A DNA stretch of 64,000 nt from positions 1 through 64,000 of the forward strand of contig NVXM01000026.1 of the NCBI GenBank assembly GCA_002733865.1, given 5' to 3'. Positions within the stretch are counted from its first letter, which is position 1. Every line of letters begins with the position of its first letter. The stretch is from Sphingopyxis sp. (lineage in GTDB: Bacteria > Pseudomonadota > Alphaproteobacteria > Sphingomonadales > Sphingomonadaceae). A model generated the notes under the pieces. The model saw only the letters and a program-made list of their open reading frames with translations, was not told the origin of the DNA and did no database searches. This document shows, in pieces, positions 46,674 through 56,868 of this stretch. Position numbers and translations under genes: made by a program.

Positions 46674-47648
46674 TTACATTTCTCCGCGTTCTCGTCTCAG
46701 CGCGAACCATTTTTCCACATTGGCATTATGCTGTTCGAGAGTTTCCGCAAAGACATGGCCGCCCTTGCCGTCAGCGACGAAGTAAAGGGCTTTGGTTTTC
46801 GCCGGATACAAAACCGCTTCGATCGATGCGCGACCGGGATTGGCAATCGGACCTTTTGGCAAGCCGACCATCGCATAAGTATTATAGTCATTGACCTGCG
46901 CGATCTCCGATTGCCGGATCCGTCTGCCCAGAGGTTTTCCCCGGGTGATCGGATAGATAATCGTCGGATCTGCCTGCAGCATCATGTTCTTGCGTATCCG
47001 GTTGCTGTAAACCCCGGCAACCGTTGGCCGTTCGCGCGCCAAAGCGGTTTCTTTCTCGACAATCGCGGCCAGAATAACCGCTTCCCGAGGAGATTTCACA
47101 ACCGTATTGGGCGAGCGCTTTGGCCACAATTCTGCAAGCGTATCCTGCATCGCCTTTTGCATGCGCAGCAAGACAGCTGCTCGTGGTTCGCCGCGTTCAA
47201 AGCTGTAGCTGTCCGGCAGGATGGATCCCTCCGCCGGCACCGGAATATCTCCCCTGAGAAGCTCTTCGGCCATCAGTTTCTCATAAACGATGATCGACGG
47301 CGTCCCTTCGGGAATGGTAATCAGACGTTGTACCGACTTGCCGCCCTGCAGAATATCCAGAATAACGGCGTTGCTGGCGCCAGCAGGAATTTTGAATTCC
47401 CCGGCCTTGATCGGCTCCGATCCGCCGAGAATTTTTGCCCGCATCAGAAATGCATCTGCGGACTTGATCACTCCTTCGCTTTCCATCACCTCTGCAGCCA
47501 TGGCGAGGCTCGAACCCGACTTGATTACCAGCGTCCGGGGATTTTCAAGCGGGCCGCTGGCGTTCCAGCCATAGAGAAAATTTCCGGCGAGAAAGACTGC
47601 AATAACCGCCCCCGCTACCAATATCAGGCAACCGAGACGTCGGATCAT
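46674..47648 (-). CDS. mltG: endolytic murein transglycosylase MltG
   Basis: A 324-residue YceG-family protein. One N-terminal membrane helix (about residues 7-26), a LysM-like region, then the catalytic domain with Glu in AAIVEKETALARERP, ILPDSYSF and LQADPTIIYPI. It cuts nascent glycan strands near the membrane. The start lies one base after the fabF stop. Confidence 0.95.
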   Translation of the reverse strand: MIRRLGCLILVAGAVIAVFLAGNFLYGWNASGPLENPRTLVIKSGSSLAMAAEVMESEGVIKSADAFLMRAKILGGSEPIKAGEFKIPAGASNAVILDILQGGKSVQRLITIPEGTPSIIVYEKLMAEELLRGDIPVPAEGSILPDSYSFERGEPRAAVLLRMQKAMQDTLAELWPKRSPNTVVKSPREAVILAAIVEKETALARERPTVAGVYSNRIRKNMMLQADPTIIYPITRGKPLGRRIRQSEIAQVNDYNTYAMVGLPKGPIANPGRASIEAVLYPAKTKALYFVADGKGGHVFAETLEQHNANVEKWFALRRERGEM

Positions 47649-47649
47649 G

Positions 47650-48906
47650 CTAGATCGCCTTCATGATAATACTGGCATTGGTACCGCCAAAGCCGAAGCT
47701 GTTGCTCAACACCGCCTTCACTTCGCGCTTCTTGGCAAAATGAGGGACCAGATCCACGCCTTCACAGCCTTCATCGGGGTTGTCGAGGTTGAGCGTTGGC
47801 GGCACAATCTGATCGCGCAAAGCCAGGATGCAGAAAATGCCTTCGACCGCGCCCGCGCCACCAAGCAGATGGCCGATCGCAGATTTGGTCGAGCTCATCG
47901 ACATCGTCTTGAGATCGTCTCCGAACAACCGCTTGACCGCAGCCAGTTCGATCGTGTCCGCCATCGTCGATGTGCCGTGCGCATTTACATAGTCGATATC
48001 CGCCGTGGTCAGGCCAGAGCGCTTCAACGCCATTTCCATCGACCGGTAGGCACCAGTTCCATCCGGGTGCGGTGCGGTGACGTGATAGGCATCGCCGGAC
48101 ATGCCATAGCCGATTACTTCGCAATAGATTTTGGCACCGCGCGCCTTGGCATGTTCATATTCTTCCAGAACAACAACGCCTGCGCCCTCACCCATGACAA
48201 AACCGTCGCGATCCTTGTCATAGGGACGCGATGCGGCAGTAGGGTCATCATTGCGCTTGGTCGAAAGTGCCTTCGCCTGCGCAAAACCGGCAATGCCGAT
48301 CGGGCAGATAGTTGCTTCCGCTCCGCCGGCCAGCATCACATCGGCATCATCGAGGGCAATCATCCGCGCGGCGTCGCCGATACTGTGGGCACCGGTCGAG
48401 CAAGCCGTCACCACGGCATGGTTCGGGCCCATCAGACCATATTTGATCGAAACCTGACCGGAAATAAGATTGATCAGCCGGCCATGGACAAAATGTGGGC
48501 TAACCCGGCCGGGCCCGCGTTCGTATAGAACGATGGACTCTTTTTCGATCCCCGGCAGTCCGCCGATACCGGAACCGATCGAACAACCAGCGCGATATTT
48601 CTGTTCCTCGGTCATATCGGTGAGACCGGCGTCCTCGAGAGCCTGGCCTGCGGCATCGATGCCGTAAACGATGAAGGGGTCGACCTGACGCTGAACCTTG
48701 TGATCAACGCGCAGGTTCGGATCAAAGCCATATTCATGGTCCGCCGGCTTAACCTCGCAGGCGATATGGCATTTCTGGTCGGATGCATCGAAGCGCGTGA
48801 TCTTGCCTGCGCCTGACTTGGAGGCAAGAATATTGCTCCAGGTCGTCTCTACATCCCCGCCCAGCGGCGTTACCAGGCCCATTCCGGTTACAACTACACG
48901 GCGCAT
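47650..48906 (-). CDS. fabF: 3-oxoacyl-ACP synthase II
   Basis: A 418-residue KAS II, the elongating condensing enzyme of fatty acid synthesis. The Cys-His-His triad is visible: VTACSTGAHSIGDA, NAHGTSTMADTIE and KSAIGHLLGGAGAVE. It follows acpP, and mltG follows it, as in many proteobacteria. Confidence 0.97.
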   Translation of the reverse strand: MRRVVVTGMGLVTPLGGDVETTWSNILASKSGAGKITRFDASDQKCHIACEVKPADHEYGFDPNLRVDHKVQRQVDPFIVYGIDAAGQALEDAGLTDMTEEQKYRAGCSIGSGIGGLPGIEKESIVLYERGPGRVSPHFVHGRLINLISGQVSIKYGLMGPNHAVVTACSTGAHSIGDAARMIALDDADVMLAGGAEATICPIGIAGFAQAKALSTKRNDDPTAASRPYDKDRDGFVMGEGAGVVVLEEYEHAKARGAKIYCEVIGYGMSGDAYHVTAPHPDGTGAYRSMEMALKRSGLTTADIDYVNAHGTSTMADTIELAAVKRLFGDDLKTMSMSSTKSAIGHLLGGAGAVEGIFCILALRDQIVPPTLNLDNPDEGCEGVDLVPHFAKKREVKAVLSNSFGFGGTNASIIMKAI

Positions 48907-49055
48907 ATCATGCCTCTCCCTACGGACTTACCCTGCCCGAAATCAAAAACGGCCACCGGTTCAGGACATTTCTCCCGGGCCGGTGAGCCGCTTTGCTGTC
49001 TGTCAGCGATCATTGGCCCGAGGCGCGCCGCTTCCTGGCAACACCTCAAAATCCA

Positions 49056-49292
49056 TTAACCCTTGTGTTTGTCGATGAAATCGATGGCGTCTTTGACGGT
49101 CGCGATTTTTTCGGCGGCATCATCAGGTATTTCAACGCTGAATTCTTCTTCAAACGCCATTACCAGCTCAACGATGTCGAGGCTGTCAGCGCCGAGATCG
49201 TCGATGAAAGCAGCTTCTTCGGTCACTTTGTCGGCTTCAACACCCAGATGCTCAACAACGATCTTTTTTACGCGTTCTGCAGTCTCACTCAT
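49056..49292 (-). CDS. acpP: acyl carrier protein
   Basis: A 78-residue acidic four-helix ACP. The phosphopantetheine serine is in [15 protein letters not shown]. It carries growing acyl chains to FabF, FabG and FabD products. About 150 bases separate it from fabF. Confidence 0.97.
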   Translation of the reverse strand: MSETAERVKKIVVEHLGVEADKVTEEAAFIDDLGADSLDIVELVMAFEEEFSVEIPDDAAEKIATVKDAIDFIDKHKG

Positions 49293-49407
49293 GAGAGGTC
49301 CTTTTTGTTACGAATTAATTTCCATTTCGTCCTAGTGCGGTGGCGCGCGGCTTGCAAGTGTCCGTGAAGTCGAAATCGCACCGAACATCATGTTTTTGGC
49401 GGCAGGC

Positions 49408-50157
49408 TCAGGAAATCATCGCCATACCGCCATTTACATGCAATGTTTGACCCGTGACATACGCAGCCTCCTGACTGGCCAAATAGACCACAGCGGCACC
49501 GATATCGTCGCCACTGCCCATCTTGCCTGCCGGAATCTTGCGGTTAATCTCGTCCTTCTGGGCATCGGTCAACGCGTCGGTCATCGGCGATTCAATGAAG
49601 CCCGGCGCTACGCAATTAACCGTGATCCCGCGAGACGCCAGCTCCTGGGCCAATGCCTTGGACATGCCGACCAGACCGGCTTTCGACGCCACATAATTGG
49701 CCTGCCCCGGATTGCCAGTGGCACCAACCACGGAACTGATTGATATGATGCGGCCGTGGCGCGCTTTCATCATTGGCCTTGCGGCTGCCCGGATAAGACG
49801 AAAAGCCGACTCCAGATTGACACGGATAACGTCAGAAAAATCTTCGTCCGACATGCGCATGGTCAATCCGTCCCGAGTGATACCGGCATTGTTGACCAGA
49901 ATGTCCAGTTTGCCGAGCTTGGCAACGGTGTCCGGCACCAGGGCGTCGACCTCTTCCGCTTTCGACAGATCGCACGGCATGACAACATGGCCCTCGCCAT
50001 GCAAGTCCGGGATCATTTCCATCAACACATGGCGGCGCGTACCGGACAGCGCAATTGTTGCGCCCTGCGCGGCCAGAGATTTCGCAATTGCCGAGCCAAT
50101 TCCGCCGGAGGCTCCGGTCACCAGAGCGGTCATTCCGCTTAAATCAAACATTCCCAA
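49408..50157 (-). CDS. fabG: 3-oxoacyl-ACP reductase
   Basis: A 249-residue short-chain dehydrogenase. The NADPH motif TGASGGIGSAIA, the NAG motif VNNAGITRDGL, and the Ser-Tyr-Lys catalytic set in SISSVVGATGNPGQANYVASKAG are all seen. It lies between fabD and acpP. Confidence 0.96.
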   Translation of the reverse strand: MGMFDLSGMTALVTGASGGIGSAIAKSLAAQGATIALSGTRRHVLMEMIPDLHGEGHVVMPCDLSKAEEVDALVPDTVAKLGKLDILVNNAGITRDGLTMRMSDEDFSDVIRVNLESAFRLIRAAARPMMKARHGRIISISSVVGATGNPGQANYVASKAGLVGMSKALAQELASRGITVNCVAPGFIESPMTDALTDAQKDEINRKIPAGKMGSGDDIGAAVVYLASQEAAYVTGQTLHVNGGMAMIS

Positions 50158-50199
50158 TTCCTCACAAATTTCAACGCTATAGACAGAATGATCGGCCTG

Positions 50200-51135
50200 C
50201 TAAAGGCTCTTCAAAAAGGCCTCGATATCAGCCATCGACGCAAGGCTCACGGTTTCCGTATCGGGGGCAATCCGGCCGACCATGCCGGTGAGGACCTTGC
50301 CGCCAAACTCCACAAATTGTTCAACTCCAGACTCTGCCATATTGGCGACGGATTCACGCCAGCGTACGGTTCCGGTAACTTGCTGCACCAGCAGATCCCG
50401 AATCTCGTCCACGTCCGAAACCGGTCCGGCGGTGACGTTGGCGAAAAGCGGCACTACCGGCGGCAATATCGTCGCTTCTGCCAGCGCTTCTTCCATGGCC
50501 TCGGCGGCCGGTCCCATCAATGAGCAATGAAATGGCGCCGACACCGGCAGCAATATGCCTCGCTTGATGCCATGCTCTTTCGCCGATGCGATAGCGCGTT
50601 CGATGGCGCCGATATGTCCGGAGATCACGACCTGAGTCGGATCATTGTCGTTCGCCACGGTGCATATTTCGCCTTGCGATGATGCGTTGGCCAGCGCCGA
50701 CGCCTTCTTGATATCAGCGCCCAGCAGTGCGGCCATACCGCCCTCACCCACCGGCACCGCTTTCTGCATCGAAAGGCCGCGCAGCTTGAGCAATTCGGCC
50801 GTTGTCGTCAGGTTCAACGCACCGGCTGCGCAAAGCGCACTATATTCGCCAAGGCTATGTCCGGCAACATAGGCGCACAGTTCGTCGAGGGATTTGCCGC
50901 CTTCCTTTTCCATCACACGTAGCGTGGCTACAGCATTGGCCATGATTGCCGGCTGCGCATTTTCGGTCAGCGTCAGCTCATCTGCCGGACCTTCGCACAT
51001 CAGTTTGAACAGGTCCTGCTCCAGCGCGTGATCGACTTCTTCGAAAACTTCGCGAGCGGTGCTGCTCGTCTCGGCAAGCGCCTTGCCCATGCCAACCGCC
51101 TGGCTGCCCTGTCCCGGAAAAATGAATGCGCGCAT
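50200..51135 (-). CDS. fabD: malonyl-CoA:ACP transacylase
   Basis: A 311-residue FabD. The nucleophile elbow GHSLGEYSAL, the N-terminal FPGQGSQAVGMGK, and the His in PVSAPFHCSLM are present. It loads malonyl groups onto ACP and is the first gene of the fabD-fabG-acpP-fabF cluster. Confidence 0.96.
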   Translation of the reverse strand: MRAFIFPGQGSQAVGMGKALAETSSTAREVFEEVDHALEQDLFKLMCEGPADELTLTENAQPAIMANAVATLRVMEKEGGKSLDELCAYVAGHSLGEYSALCAAGALNLTTTAELLKLRGLSMQKAVPVGEGGMAALLGADIKKASALANASSQGEICTVANDNDPTQVVISGHIGAIERAIASAKEHGIKRGILLPVSAPFHCSLMGPAAEAMEEALAEATILPPVVPLFANVTAGPVSDVDEIRDLLVQQVTGTVRWRESVANMAESGVEQFVEFGGKVLTGMVGRIAPDTETVSLASMADIEAFLKSL

Positions 51136-51254
51136 GACGACCCCCTAATTGCAAATTATGGAGCGGAATTAGGGACGATTGACCGGTCATGCAAGCGTCG
51201 CTGTAGCGTGGCAAAGCCATTGCGTATTTTTAATCGTCTGATTAAACCCCTTGC

Positions 51255-52658
51255 ATGACTGATGATATGTTCCAGGAAAAGCTCGCTGCATATTGTGCCA
51301 GAACTTTCGGTGAAGGTGGTGAACTAGCAGATGTACAAAGGCTGTCAGGCGGCGCTAGCATGGAAAGCTGGGCATTCGCTTATGGCGGGGAAAACTATGT
51401 TCTTCGCCGCCTGCCGACCGGCCTGTCGCCGGATGACGACGGCTTGCGCGGCGTCCCGCTGGCCACACAGGCCGATGTCATCGAGCTCGCCCGAAGTGTC
51501 GGAGTAACCGCCCCCGAGGTCCGCGGGCGGCTGAAACCGGAAGATGATCTCGGCGAAGGATTCATCATGACCAAGGCCGAGGGCGAGACCCTGCCCCACA
51601 AAATTCTTGGCAATCCGGAATTTGCGCAGGCGGAGAGTCGGTTGACCAGCCAGTGCGCCCAGGAACTGGCTGCGATCCACCGGATCGAGATGAACCCGCT
51701 GCTTCAGTCGCTGGAATATTTCTCACCCGCTGAACTGATCGGTTTGCAGAAAGATAAATATCACGAAATTGGCGGCCAGATTCCGATTTATGAATATGCC
51801 TTTCACTGGCTGGAACAAAATGCGCCCGACGCCAGCGACAAATATCTGGTGCACGGCGATTTCCGGATGGGCAATCTGATGATCGACCATCAGGGCCTGT
51901 CCGCCGTGCTCGACTGGGAACTGGTCCGGCTGGGCGATCCGGTGCAGGACCTGGCCTATCTGTGCACACCAAGCTGGCGCTTTGGCCATTATGAAAAAGA
52001 AGCGGGCGGCTTCGACAGCGCCGAATCGTTCCTGACTGCCTATGCCGAAGCGAGCGGGACAGCCGTCGACCCGGGCCGCTTTCGCTTCTGGCTGATATAT
52101 TCGACCCTATGGTGGGGTGTGGCCTGCATGGTGATGGGGCAGATCTGGCGCAGCCATGGCGATCGGTCGCTGGAACGGACGGTCATTGGCCGCCGCGTGT
52201 CAGAGGTCGAGATTGATCTGGCTTTGCTTTTCGAACAAATTTTGCCTGACACAATATCGGGTCCGCTCGACTGGTCGATTCCGGATCAGGCGGATGAAAC
52301 CGGAGAGACCGGATATGGCGAGTTGCTGACGGCGCTTGATGAATGGAACGCGAAGCAGGTGCTGCCCGATCTGCAGGGTCATGACAAATTCCAGTCACGT
52401 GTCGCGGGCAATGCGCTGGGCATCGCACGACGGCAGGCGGAATGGGGACCCCGATATCGCGAAGCCGCCGAGGCCCGGCTCGCGGCTATCGGTTGTGATC
52501 ATCGACAACTCTGTGACGGCCTTTCACAAGGCAAGATTGCGGCAACTCGTCCGGGGGTCTGGGACCATCTGCGGCTGTCTGCGCTCGAAAGGCTGTCGAT
52601 TGATCAGCCCAAATATGCCGGCCTCAAGGTCGCGTTAAGCAAATGGAGAAGCACATGA
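51255..52658 (+). CDS. aminoglycoside-phosphotransferase-fold kinase (ACAD11 N-domain-like)
   Basis: A 467-residue protein. The first 350 residues are an APH-fold kinase with YLVHGDFRMGNLMID (catalytic HGD) and SAVLDWELVRLGDP (DxD). The last 100 residues form a helical domain (RVAGNALGIARRQAEWGPRY and WDHLRLSALERLSID), as often seen fused to such kinases. Its stop overlaps the start of an acyl-CoA dehydrogenase (ATGA). Vertebrate ACAD10 and ACAD11 join the same two activities. A role in hydroxy-acyl breakdown is therefore likelier than antibiotic resistance. Confidence 0.85.
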   Translation: MTDDMFQEKLAAYCARTFGEGGELADVQRLSGGASMESWAFAYGGENYVLRRLPTGLSPDDDGLRGVPLATQADVIELARSVGVTAPEVRGRLKPEDDLGEGFIMTKAEGETLPHKILGNPEFAQAESRLTSQCAQELAAIHRIEMNPLLQSLEYFSPAELIGLQKDKYHEIGGQIPIYEYAFHWLEQNAPDASDKYLVHGDFRMGNLMIDHQGLSAVLDWELVRLGDPVQDLAYLCTPSWRFGHYEKEAGGFDSAESFLTAYAEASGTAVDPGRFRFWLIYSTLWWGVACMVMGQIWRSHGDRSLERTVIGRRVSEVEIDLALLFEQILPDTISGPLDWSIPDQADETGETGYGELLTALDEWNAKQVLPDLQGHDKFQSRVAGNALGIARRQAEWGPRYREAAEARLAAIGCDHRQLCDGLSQGKIAATRPGVWDHLRLSALERLSIDQPKYAGLKVALSKWRST

Positions 52659-53932
52659 CCAATTTTGAAATTCCACAGGAAATTGAAGATTATCTGGATG
52701 TGCTGGATGCCTTTATCGAAGACGAGATCAAGCCGATCGAGCAGCGCGATGACAATATCCGCTTCTTCGATCACCGCCGCGAAGATGCGCGCACCAACTG
52801 GGACAACCAGGGCTTGCCGACCGAGGAATGGGAGGCGTTGCTGGTCGAAATGCGCAAGACCGCCGATGCGGCGGGCCACTACCGTTACGCCCTGCCCAAG
52901 GAATTCGGCGGCAAGGATGGCACCAACCTCGGCATGGCGCGAATCCGCGAACATCTGGCGCACAAGGGACTGGGCCTGCACAATGACCTGCAGAACGAGA
53001 ATTCGATCGTCGGCAATCTGGTGCAGCCGCTGATGCTGCGCGACTTTGGTACCGAGCAGCAGAAAAATGACTATATTCCTGAAATGCTGGCCGGGCGCAT
53101 GGGCTGGTGCTTTGGCCTGACCGAAAAGGATCACGGCTCTGACGCCACCTGGATGGACACCACGGCGGTGCGGGAAACCCGGGACGGCGTCGACGGCTGG
53201 CTGATCAACGGCAACAAGATGTGGACCACCGGTCTGCACAAGGCCTCGCACGTGATGACCTTTGCCCGGCACAGCGGCAAGGATGGCGATGCCAAGGGGA
53301 TCGGCTGTTTCATCGTGCCGGTGGATGCCGAAGGCTTTGAAATCGGCGAATATATGTGGACATTCAATATGCCCACCGATCACCCGAAATGTTCCTATAC
53401 CAATGTCTGGATTCCCGCCGATGCCGTGCTGGGCGATCTCAATATGGGGCTGGCCTGCGCGCAGCATTTCGTGCACGAGAACCGAATTCGGCAAGCTGCT
53501 TCCTCACTCGGCGCCGCCCAATATTGCATTGATGAGTCCGTGAAATATGCTGGCGAGCGCAAGCCGTTCGGCAAGCCTTTATCCGTCAATCAGGGCATCC
53601 AGTTTCCATTGGTCGAACTGCATACCGAAGCGGCCATGCTGCGCCAGTTAATCTATGCGACAGCCGCGAAAATGGACACCATGCCGAAACCCGACGTCGC
53701 CAAGTATCTCTCGGCGCAGGTATCGATGTGCAACTATCGTGCAAACCGGGTGTGCTGCGACGCTGCTGATCGTGCAATGCAGGTACACGGCGGCATGGGC
53801 TATTCGCGCCACAAGCCGTTCGAACATATTTACCGGCATCACCGTCGCTACCGGATCACCGAAGGCGCGGAAGAAATCCAGATGCGCAAGATTGGCGGCG
53901 ATATGTTTGGTTTTCTGGGACGCAAAAAATAG
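52655..53932 (+). CDS. acyl-CoA dehydrogenase (ACAD10/11-like)
   Basis: A 425-residue FAD flavoprotein. WCFGLTEKDHGSDAT and GNKMWTTGLHKASHVMTFARH are flavin-binding segments, RKPFGKPLSVNQGIQFPLVE and MQVHGGMGYSRHKPFEHIYRHHR complete the fold. It is coupled to the APH-type kinase upstream. In ACAD11 the kinase phosphorylates a 4-hydroxyacyl-CoA before the dehydrogenase domain acts; the same chemistry may apply here. Confidence 0.9.
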   Translation: MTNFEIPQEIEDYLDVLDAFIEDEIKPIEQRDDNIRFFDHRREDARTNWDNQGLPTEEWEALLVEMRKTADAAGHYRYALPKEFGGKDGTNLGMARIREHLAHKGLGLHNDLQNENSIVGNLVQPLMLRDFGTEQQKNDYIPEMLAGRMGWCFGLTEKDHGSDATWMDTTAVRETRDGVDGWLINGNKMWTTGLHKASHVMTFARHSGKDGDAKGIGCFIVPVDAEGFEIGEYMWTFNMPTDHPKCSYTNVWIPADAVLGDLNMGLACAQHFVHENRIRQAASSLGAAQYCIDESVKYAGERKPFGKPLSVNQGIQFPLVELHTEAAMLRQLIYATAAKMDTMPKPDVAKYLSAQVSMCNYRANRVCCDAADRAMQVHGGMGYSRHKPFEHIYRHHRRYRITEGAEEIQMRKIGGDMFGFLGRKK

Positions 53933-53985
53933 CAATCCGGCGAGCGCCATGGACGATTTTCACAGTTGCGGTCTGAGTGCCCAGC

Positions 53986-56235
53986 TTATTTCGGTTTTAC
54001 TTTGGTCGCTTCCCAATCGGCCACCGTGCTGAACGCGGGCAGCGAAGTCGAGTCCGAATCAATCTTGCGTGTCGGAACGTGGCCCGGCGGCAGATTGGGC
54101 ACATCCAGCCCCGCCTCGGCGATCAGATAGGGCGATACGCGCCTGGCGGTGCAAAGACCGCCATTGCCGTCGCTGACCAGACGTGTTTCGAATTGGATGC
54201 CCTGCTGATTCCGGTGGGACCGGCAGACTGTTGCGACCGCGAGTTGGCCGTCACCGAAATCGATAACGAATTTGGTGCCAACCGGCACATTATATAATCC
54301 TTCCACCATCGCTCCGGTGACCGACAGATTGCGGATGACGATGGAATAGACATGATTGTCGTGAATCATCCGGACTTTGCGGAACATCGACAGCCGTTCG
54401 TTTCGATGGTGCATCGGCCCCGTAGGTTCGATGCTCCATTGTCCCTCCTCAAGATTTTCGGACAGTTCCGCATTGCTAACGTCATTGCCGAAAACGGGGC
54501 CCTGAATATGGCCGACATGCAGGCTTTTGATCAGTTCATGTTCGTCCAGTGCCTCGATGCCCTCGGCGGCAATCTCCATGTTGAGCGCTTCGCCGAGCGC
54601 AACAATGGTAGCGATAATCGCGCCGTTGGTAGATCCCTCTTCGGTCGCGCCGCGGACGAAATTCTGGTCAATTTTGATTTTATCAAATGGTGCGTCTTGC
54701 AGATGACTAAGCGACGAATGACCGGAACCAAAACCGTCAAGCACCAGGCGGACATCTCTGCTCTTGAGAGCCTGGAACATGGCGTCCATCTCATTGGCTT
54801 CAGACATGAAGACGCCATCGGTTATTTCCAGTTCGAGCCGTTCAGCCAACAAGCCCGACCGTTTCAGCGCATCGTCGACAATTTTGGGAAAACGTTCATT
54901 GGCAAATTGACTTGGCGCGATATTCACCGCCACCCGCATCGTGCCAGGCCATTTTGCCGCATCTTCGCAAGCCTGGTTCAAGGCCCATTGGCCAAGATCC
55001 CAAATCAGGTTGGTCTCTTCTGCAATGGGAATGAACAAAGCCGGATCAATCTGTCCCCGCTCGGAGTGGTTCCAGTGTATTTGGGCTTCAAACCCCTCGA
55101 CAATGTTGGTCTTCGCATCGACGATCGGTTGATAGGCCAGTTCCATTTCACCCTTGACGATCGCACTGTCCAGGTCTTCTGTCAGCACCCGCCGCTCTTC
55201 GGCAGACTGCTGCAGATCCTTGGAATAGAAACGAAATCGGCCGCGTCCATTTCCCTTGGCTTCATACAGAGCCAGATCGGCACTTTTGACAATTTCCTCG
55301 CACGAGAGCCCGTCAAACGGACTGATTGCGATACCGACCGAAGCACCGATAATGCATCGACTGGCGCCAACCAGATAGGGCTGCGAAATGCTGCTGATGA
55401 TTTTTGTCGCCAGGTCACCCAGAACGCCGCGATCTTCACAATCACGCAGCATTATCTGGAACTCATCACCACCCAAACGACCCACATCGCCGGCCTGGCC
55501 TACGACCTTCGACAGGCGTTCTGCTACCTGTTTCAACAATTCATCGCCAATAGGATGACCCAATGTGTCGTTGACTTGCTTGAACCGATCAAGGTCGACC
55601 ATCATCACGGCACAGGTTCTTTTCTGTGCCTGATAGGCCGATAGTGTCGTCTCCAGCTTCTTCGTCATCGTGGCGCGGTTCGCAAGCCCGGTCAGTGAAT
55701 CGAACTTGGCCATCCGGGACGTGTCCAGCGACGCCTTGCGTTTCGCCGTCACCTCAGAACCGCTGCCGCGAAAGCCAAGAAAATTACCGGATTGGTCGTG
55801 ATAAGGACGGCCCGAGATCGCCAGCCAGCATTCCTCTTCGGAGTTGGCGGCCTGTACCTCCAGATCACTGAATTTCACTTTTTTCGTGAGGATGAATGGC
55901 AGCGTTCTGGAGGCGGACTCACTATTTTCAGGCTTCAGGAACAGAGAAACCATCGGCTTGCCTATAAGTTCTGCCGCAGTCCCTCCAAGGACTTGCGCGA
56001 CAAATTCGGTAATATAGGTCAGATTCCCGGCAGCGTCGGTGGACCAGAACCATCCTTGCCGGCTTTCTTCATAGGACTGTAGCAGAAGACGAGCATCCTC
56101 GGCCCCGATCTGGCAAGATTCACTCGCAGTCTGTGATCCGAGCAAGGAACTGATATTTCCGAAGAAGCCTCTGGTTCCGCCCGAATCCTTCTTGATATTC
56201 CGATCCTCACTTTTGCTTAATGAACTGGTTTCCAT
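53986..56235 (-). CDS. PAS-GGDEF-EAL-PilZ protein
   Basis: A 749-residue cytoplasmic protein: PAS domain (about 48-165), GGDEF domain (about 175-335, intact GGDEF at 255-259), EAL-like domain (about 350-600) and a C-terminal PilZ-like domain (about 612-695, NLSVTGAMVEG). In the EAL domain the signature is E383-A384-Q385, the metal pair reads LDGFG (D500, G501) and the EITES motif is EITDG, so the phosphodiesterase is probably dead and may bind cyclic-di-GMP instead. The PilZ part lacks an obvious RxxxR at its start. There are no membrane helices. Confidence 0.88.
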   Translation of the reverse strand: METSSLSKSEDRNIKKDSGGTRGFFGNISSLLGSQTASESCQIGAEDARLLLQSYEESRQGWFWSTDAAGNLTYITEFVAQVLGGTAAELIGKPMVSLFLKPENSESASRTLPFILTKKVKFSDLEVQAANSEEECWLAISGRPYHDQSGNFLGFRGSGSEVTAKRKASLDTSRMAKFDSLTGLANRATMTKKLETTLSAYQAQKRTCAVMMVDLDRFKQVNDTLGHPIGDELLKQVAERLSKVVGQAGDVGRLGGDEFQIMLRDCEDRGVLGDLATKIISSISQPYLVGASRCIIGASVGIAISPFDGLSCEEIVKSADLALYEAKGNGRGRFRFYSKDLQQSAEERRVLTEDLDSAIVKGEMELAYQPIVDAKTNIVEGFEAQIHWNHSERGQIDPALFIPIAEETNLIWDLGQWALNQACEDAAKWPGTMRVAVNIAPSQFANERFPKIVDDALKRSGLLAERLELEITDGVFMSEANEMDAMFQALKSRDVRLVLDGFGSGHSSLSHLQDAPFDKIKIDQNFVRGATEEGSTNGAIIATIVALGEALNMEIAAEGIEALDEHELIKSLHVGHIQGPVFGNDVSNAELSENLEEGQWSIEPTGPMHHRNERLSMFRKVRMIHDNHVYSIVIRNLSVTGAMVEGLYNVPVGTKFVIDFGDGQLAVATVCRSHRNQQGIQFETRLVSDGNGGLCTARRVSPYLIAEAGLDVPNLPPGHVPTRKIDSDSTSLPAFSTVADWEATKVKPK

Positions 56236-56485
56236 TGCTTAATTCTTCTCGCTCAACCATATCATGGTAAATATCTAAACAAGAGGTATTGCATATTCGT
56301 AAAGATCCCGGCGAAGCGACGCAGGATCCCCGCAAAACCACCCTTGCATTACCAGAGCAAATCGGTCATAGGCGCCGCTTCCGCGTGATCGAGCCTGTCT
56401 CCTCACCCGGAAAACGAAGAAAGCCGGAGGGGCGTGTCTGCATGGTGCGGCGTCAGCGATCGGCGGTAAATGAAGGAATGATTGC

Positions 56486-56848
56486 ATGCCAATGTATGAG
56501 CATGTCTTCCTCGCGCGACAGGATCTGAGCCAGTCTCAGGTTGATGCTCTTGCGCAGGAAGCCACCAAAATTGTAGAATCGAATGAAGGCAAGGTCGTTC
56601 TGACCGAAACTTGGGGCCTGCGCACGCTCGCCTACAAGATCCAGAAGAACCGCAAGGCCCATTATGTCATGCTGCGTCTCGACGCACCGGGCAGCGTTGT
56701 CCTGGAACTCGAGCGCCAGACCCGGATCAATGAAGATATCATCCGCTTTCTGACCATCCGCGTCGACGAGCATGAAGAAGGCCCGTCCGTGATGATGCGC
56801 AAACCCGAACGCGAGCGCGAACGCAAACCGCGCCGCGACGATAATTAA
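56486..56848 (+). CDS. rpsF: 30S ribosomal protein S6
   Basis: A 120-residue bS6 starting [40 protein letters not shown] is typical, and it ends in an Arg/Glu-rich tail ([13 protein letters not shown]). It pairs with S18 in the 30S platform. The 250 bases upstream hold no gene; they probably carry the promoter and perhaps an S6:S18-binding leader. Confidence 0.96.
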   Translation: MPMYEHVFLARQDLSQSQVDALAQEATKIVESNEGKVVLTETWGLRTLAYKIQKNRKAHYVMLRLDAPGSVVLELERQTRINEDIIRFLTIRVDEHEEGPSVMMRKPERERERKPRRDDN

Positions 56849-56868
56849 GCCAGAGAAGGAGTAAAAAC

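Noticed and set aside
51255..52658. APH-fold gene as an aminoglycoside resistance gene
   Set aside because: Its coupling to an acyl-CoA dehydrogenase and the extra C-terminal domain point to metabolism instead.
56390..56470. Possible S6:S18-binding leader before rpsF
   Set aside because: A CCGGA/GGGG-containing fold can be drawn, but I cannot confirm the conserved motif by eye.
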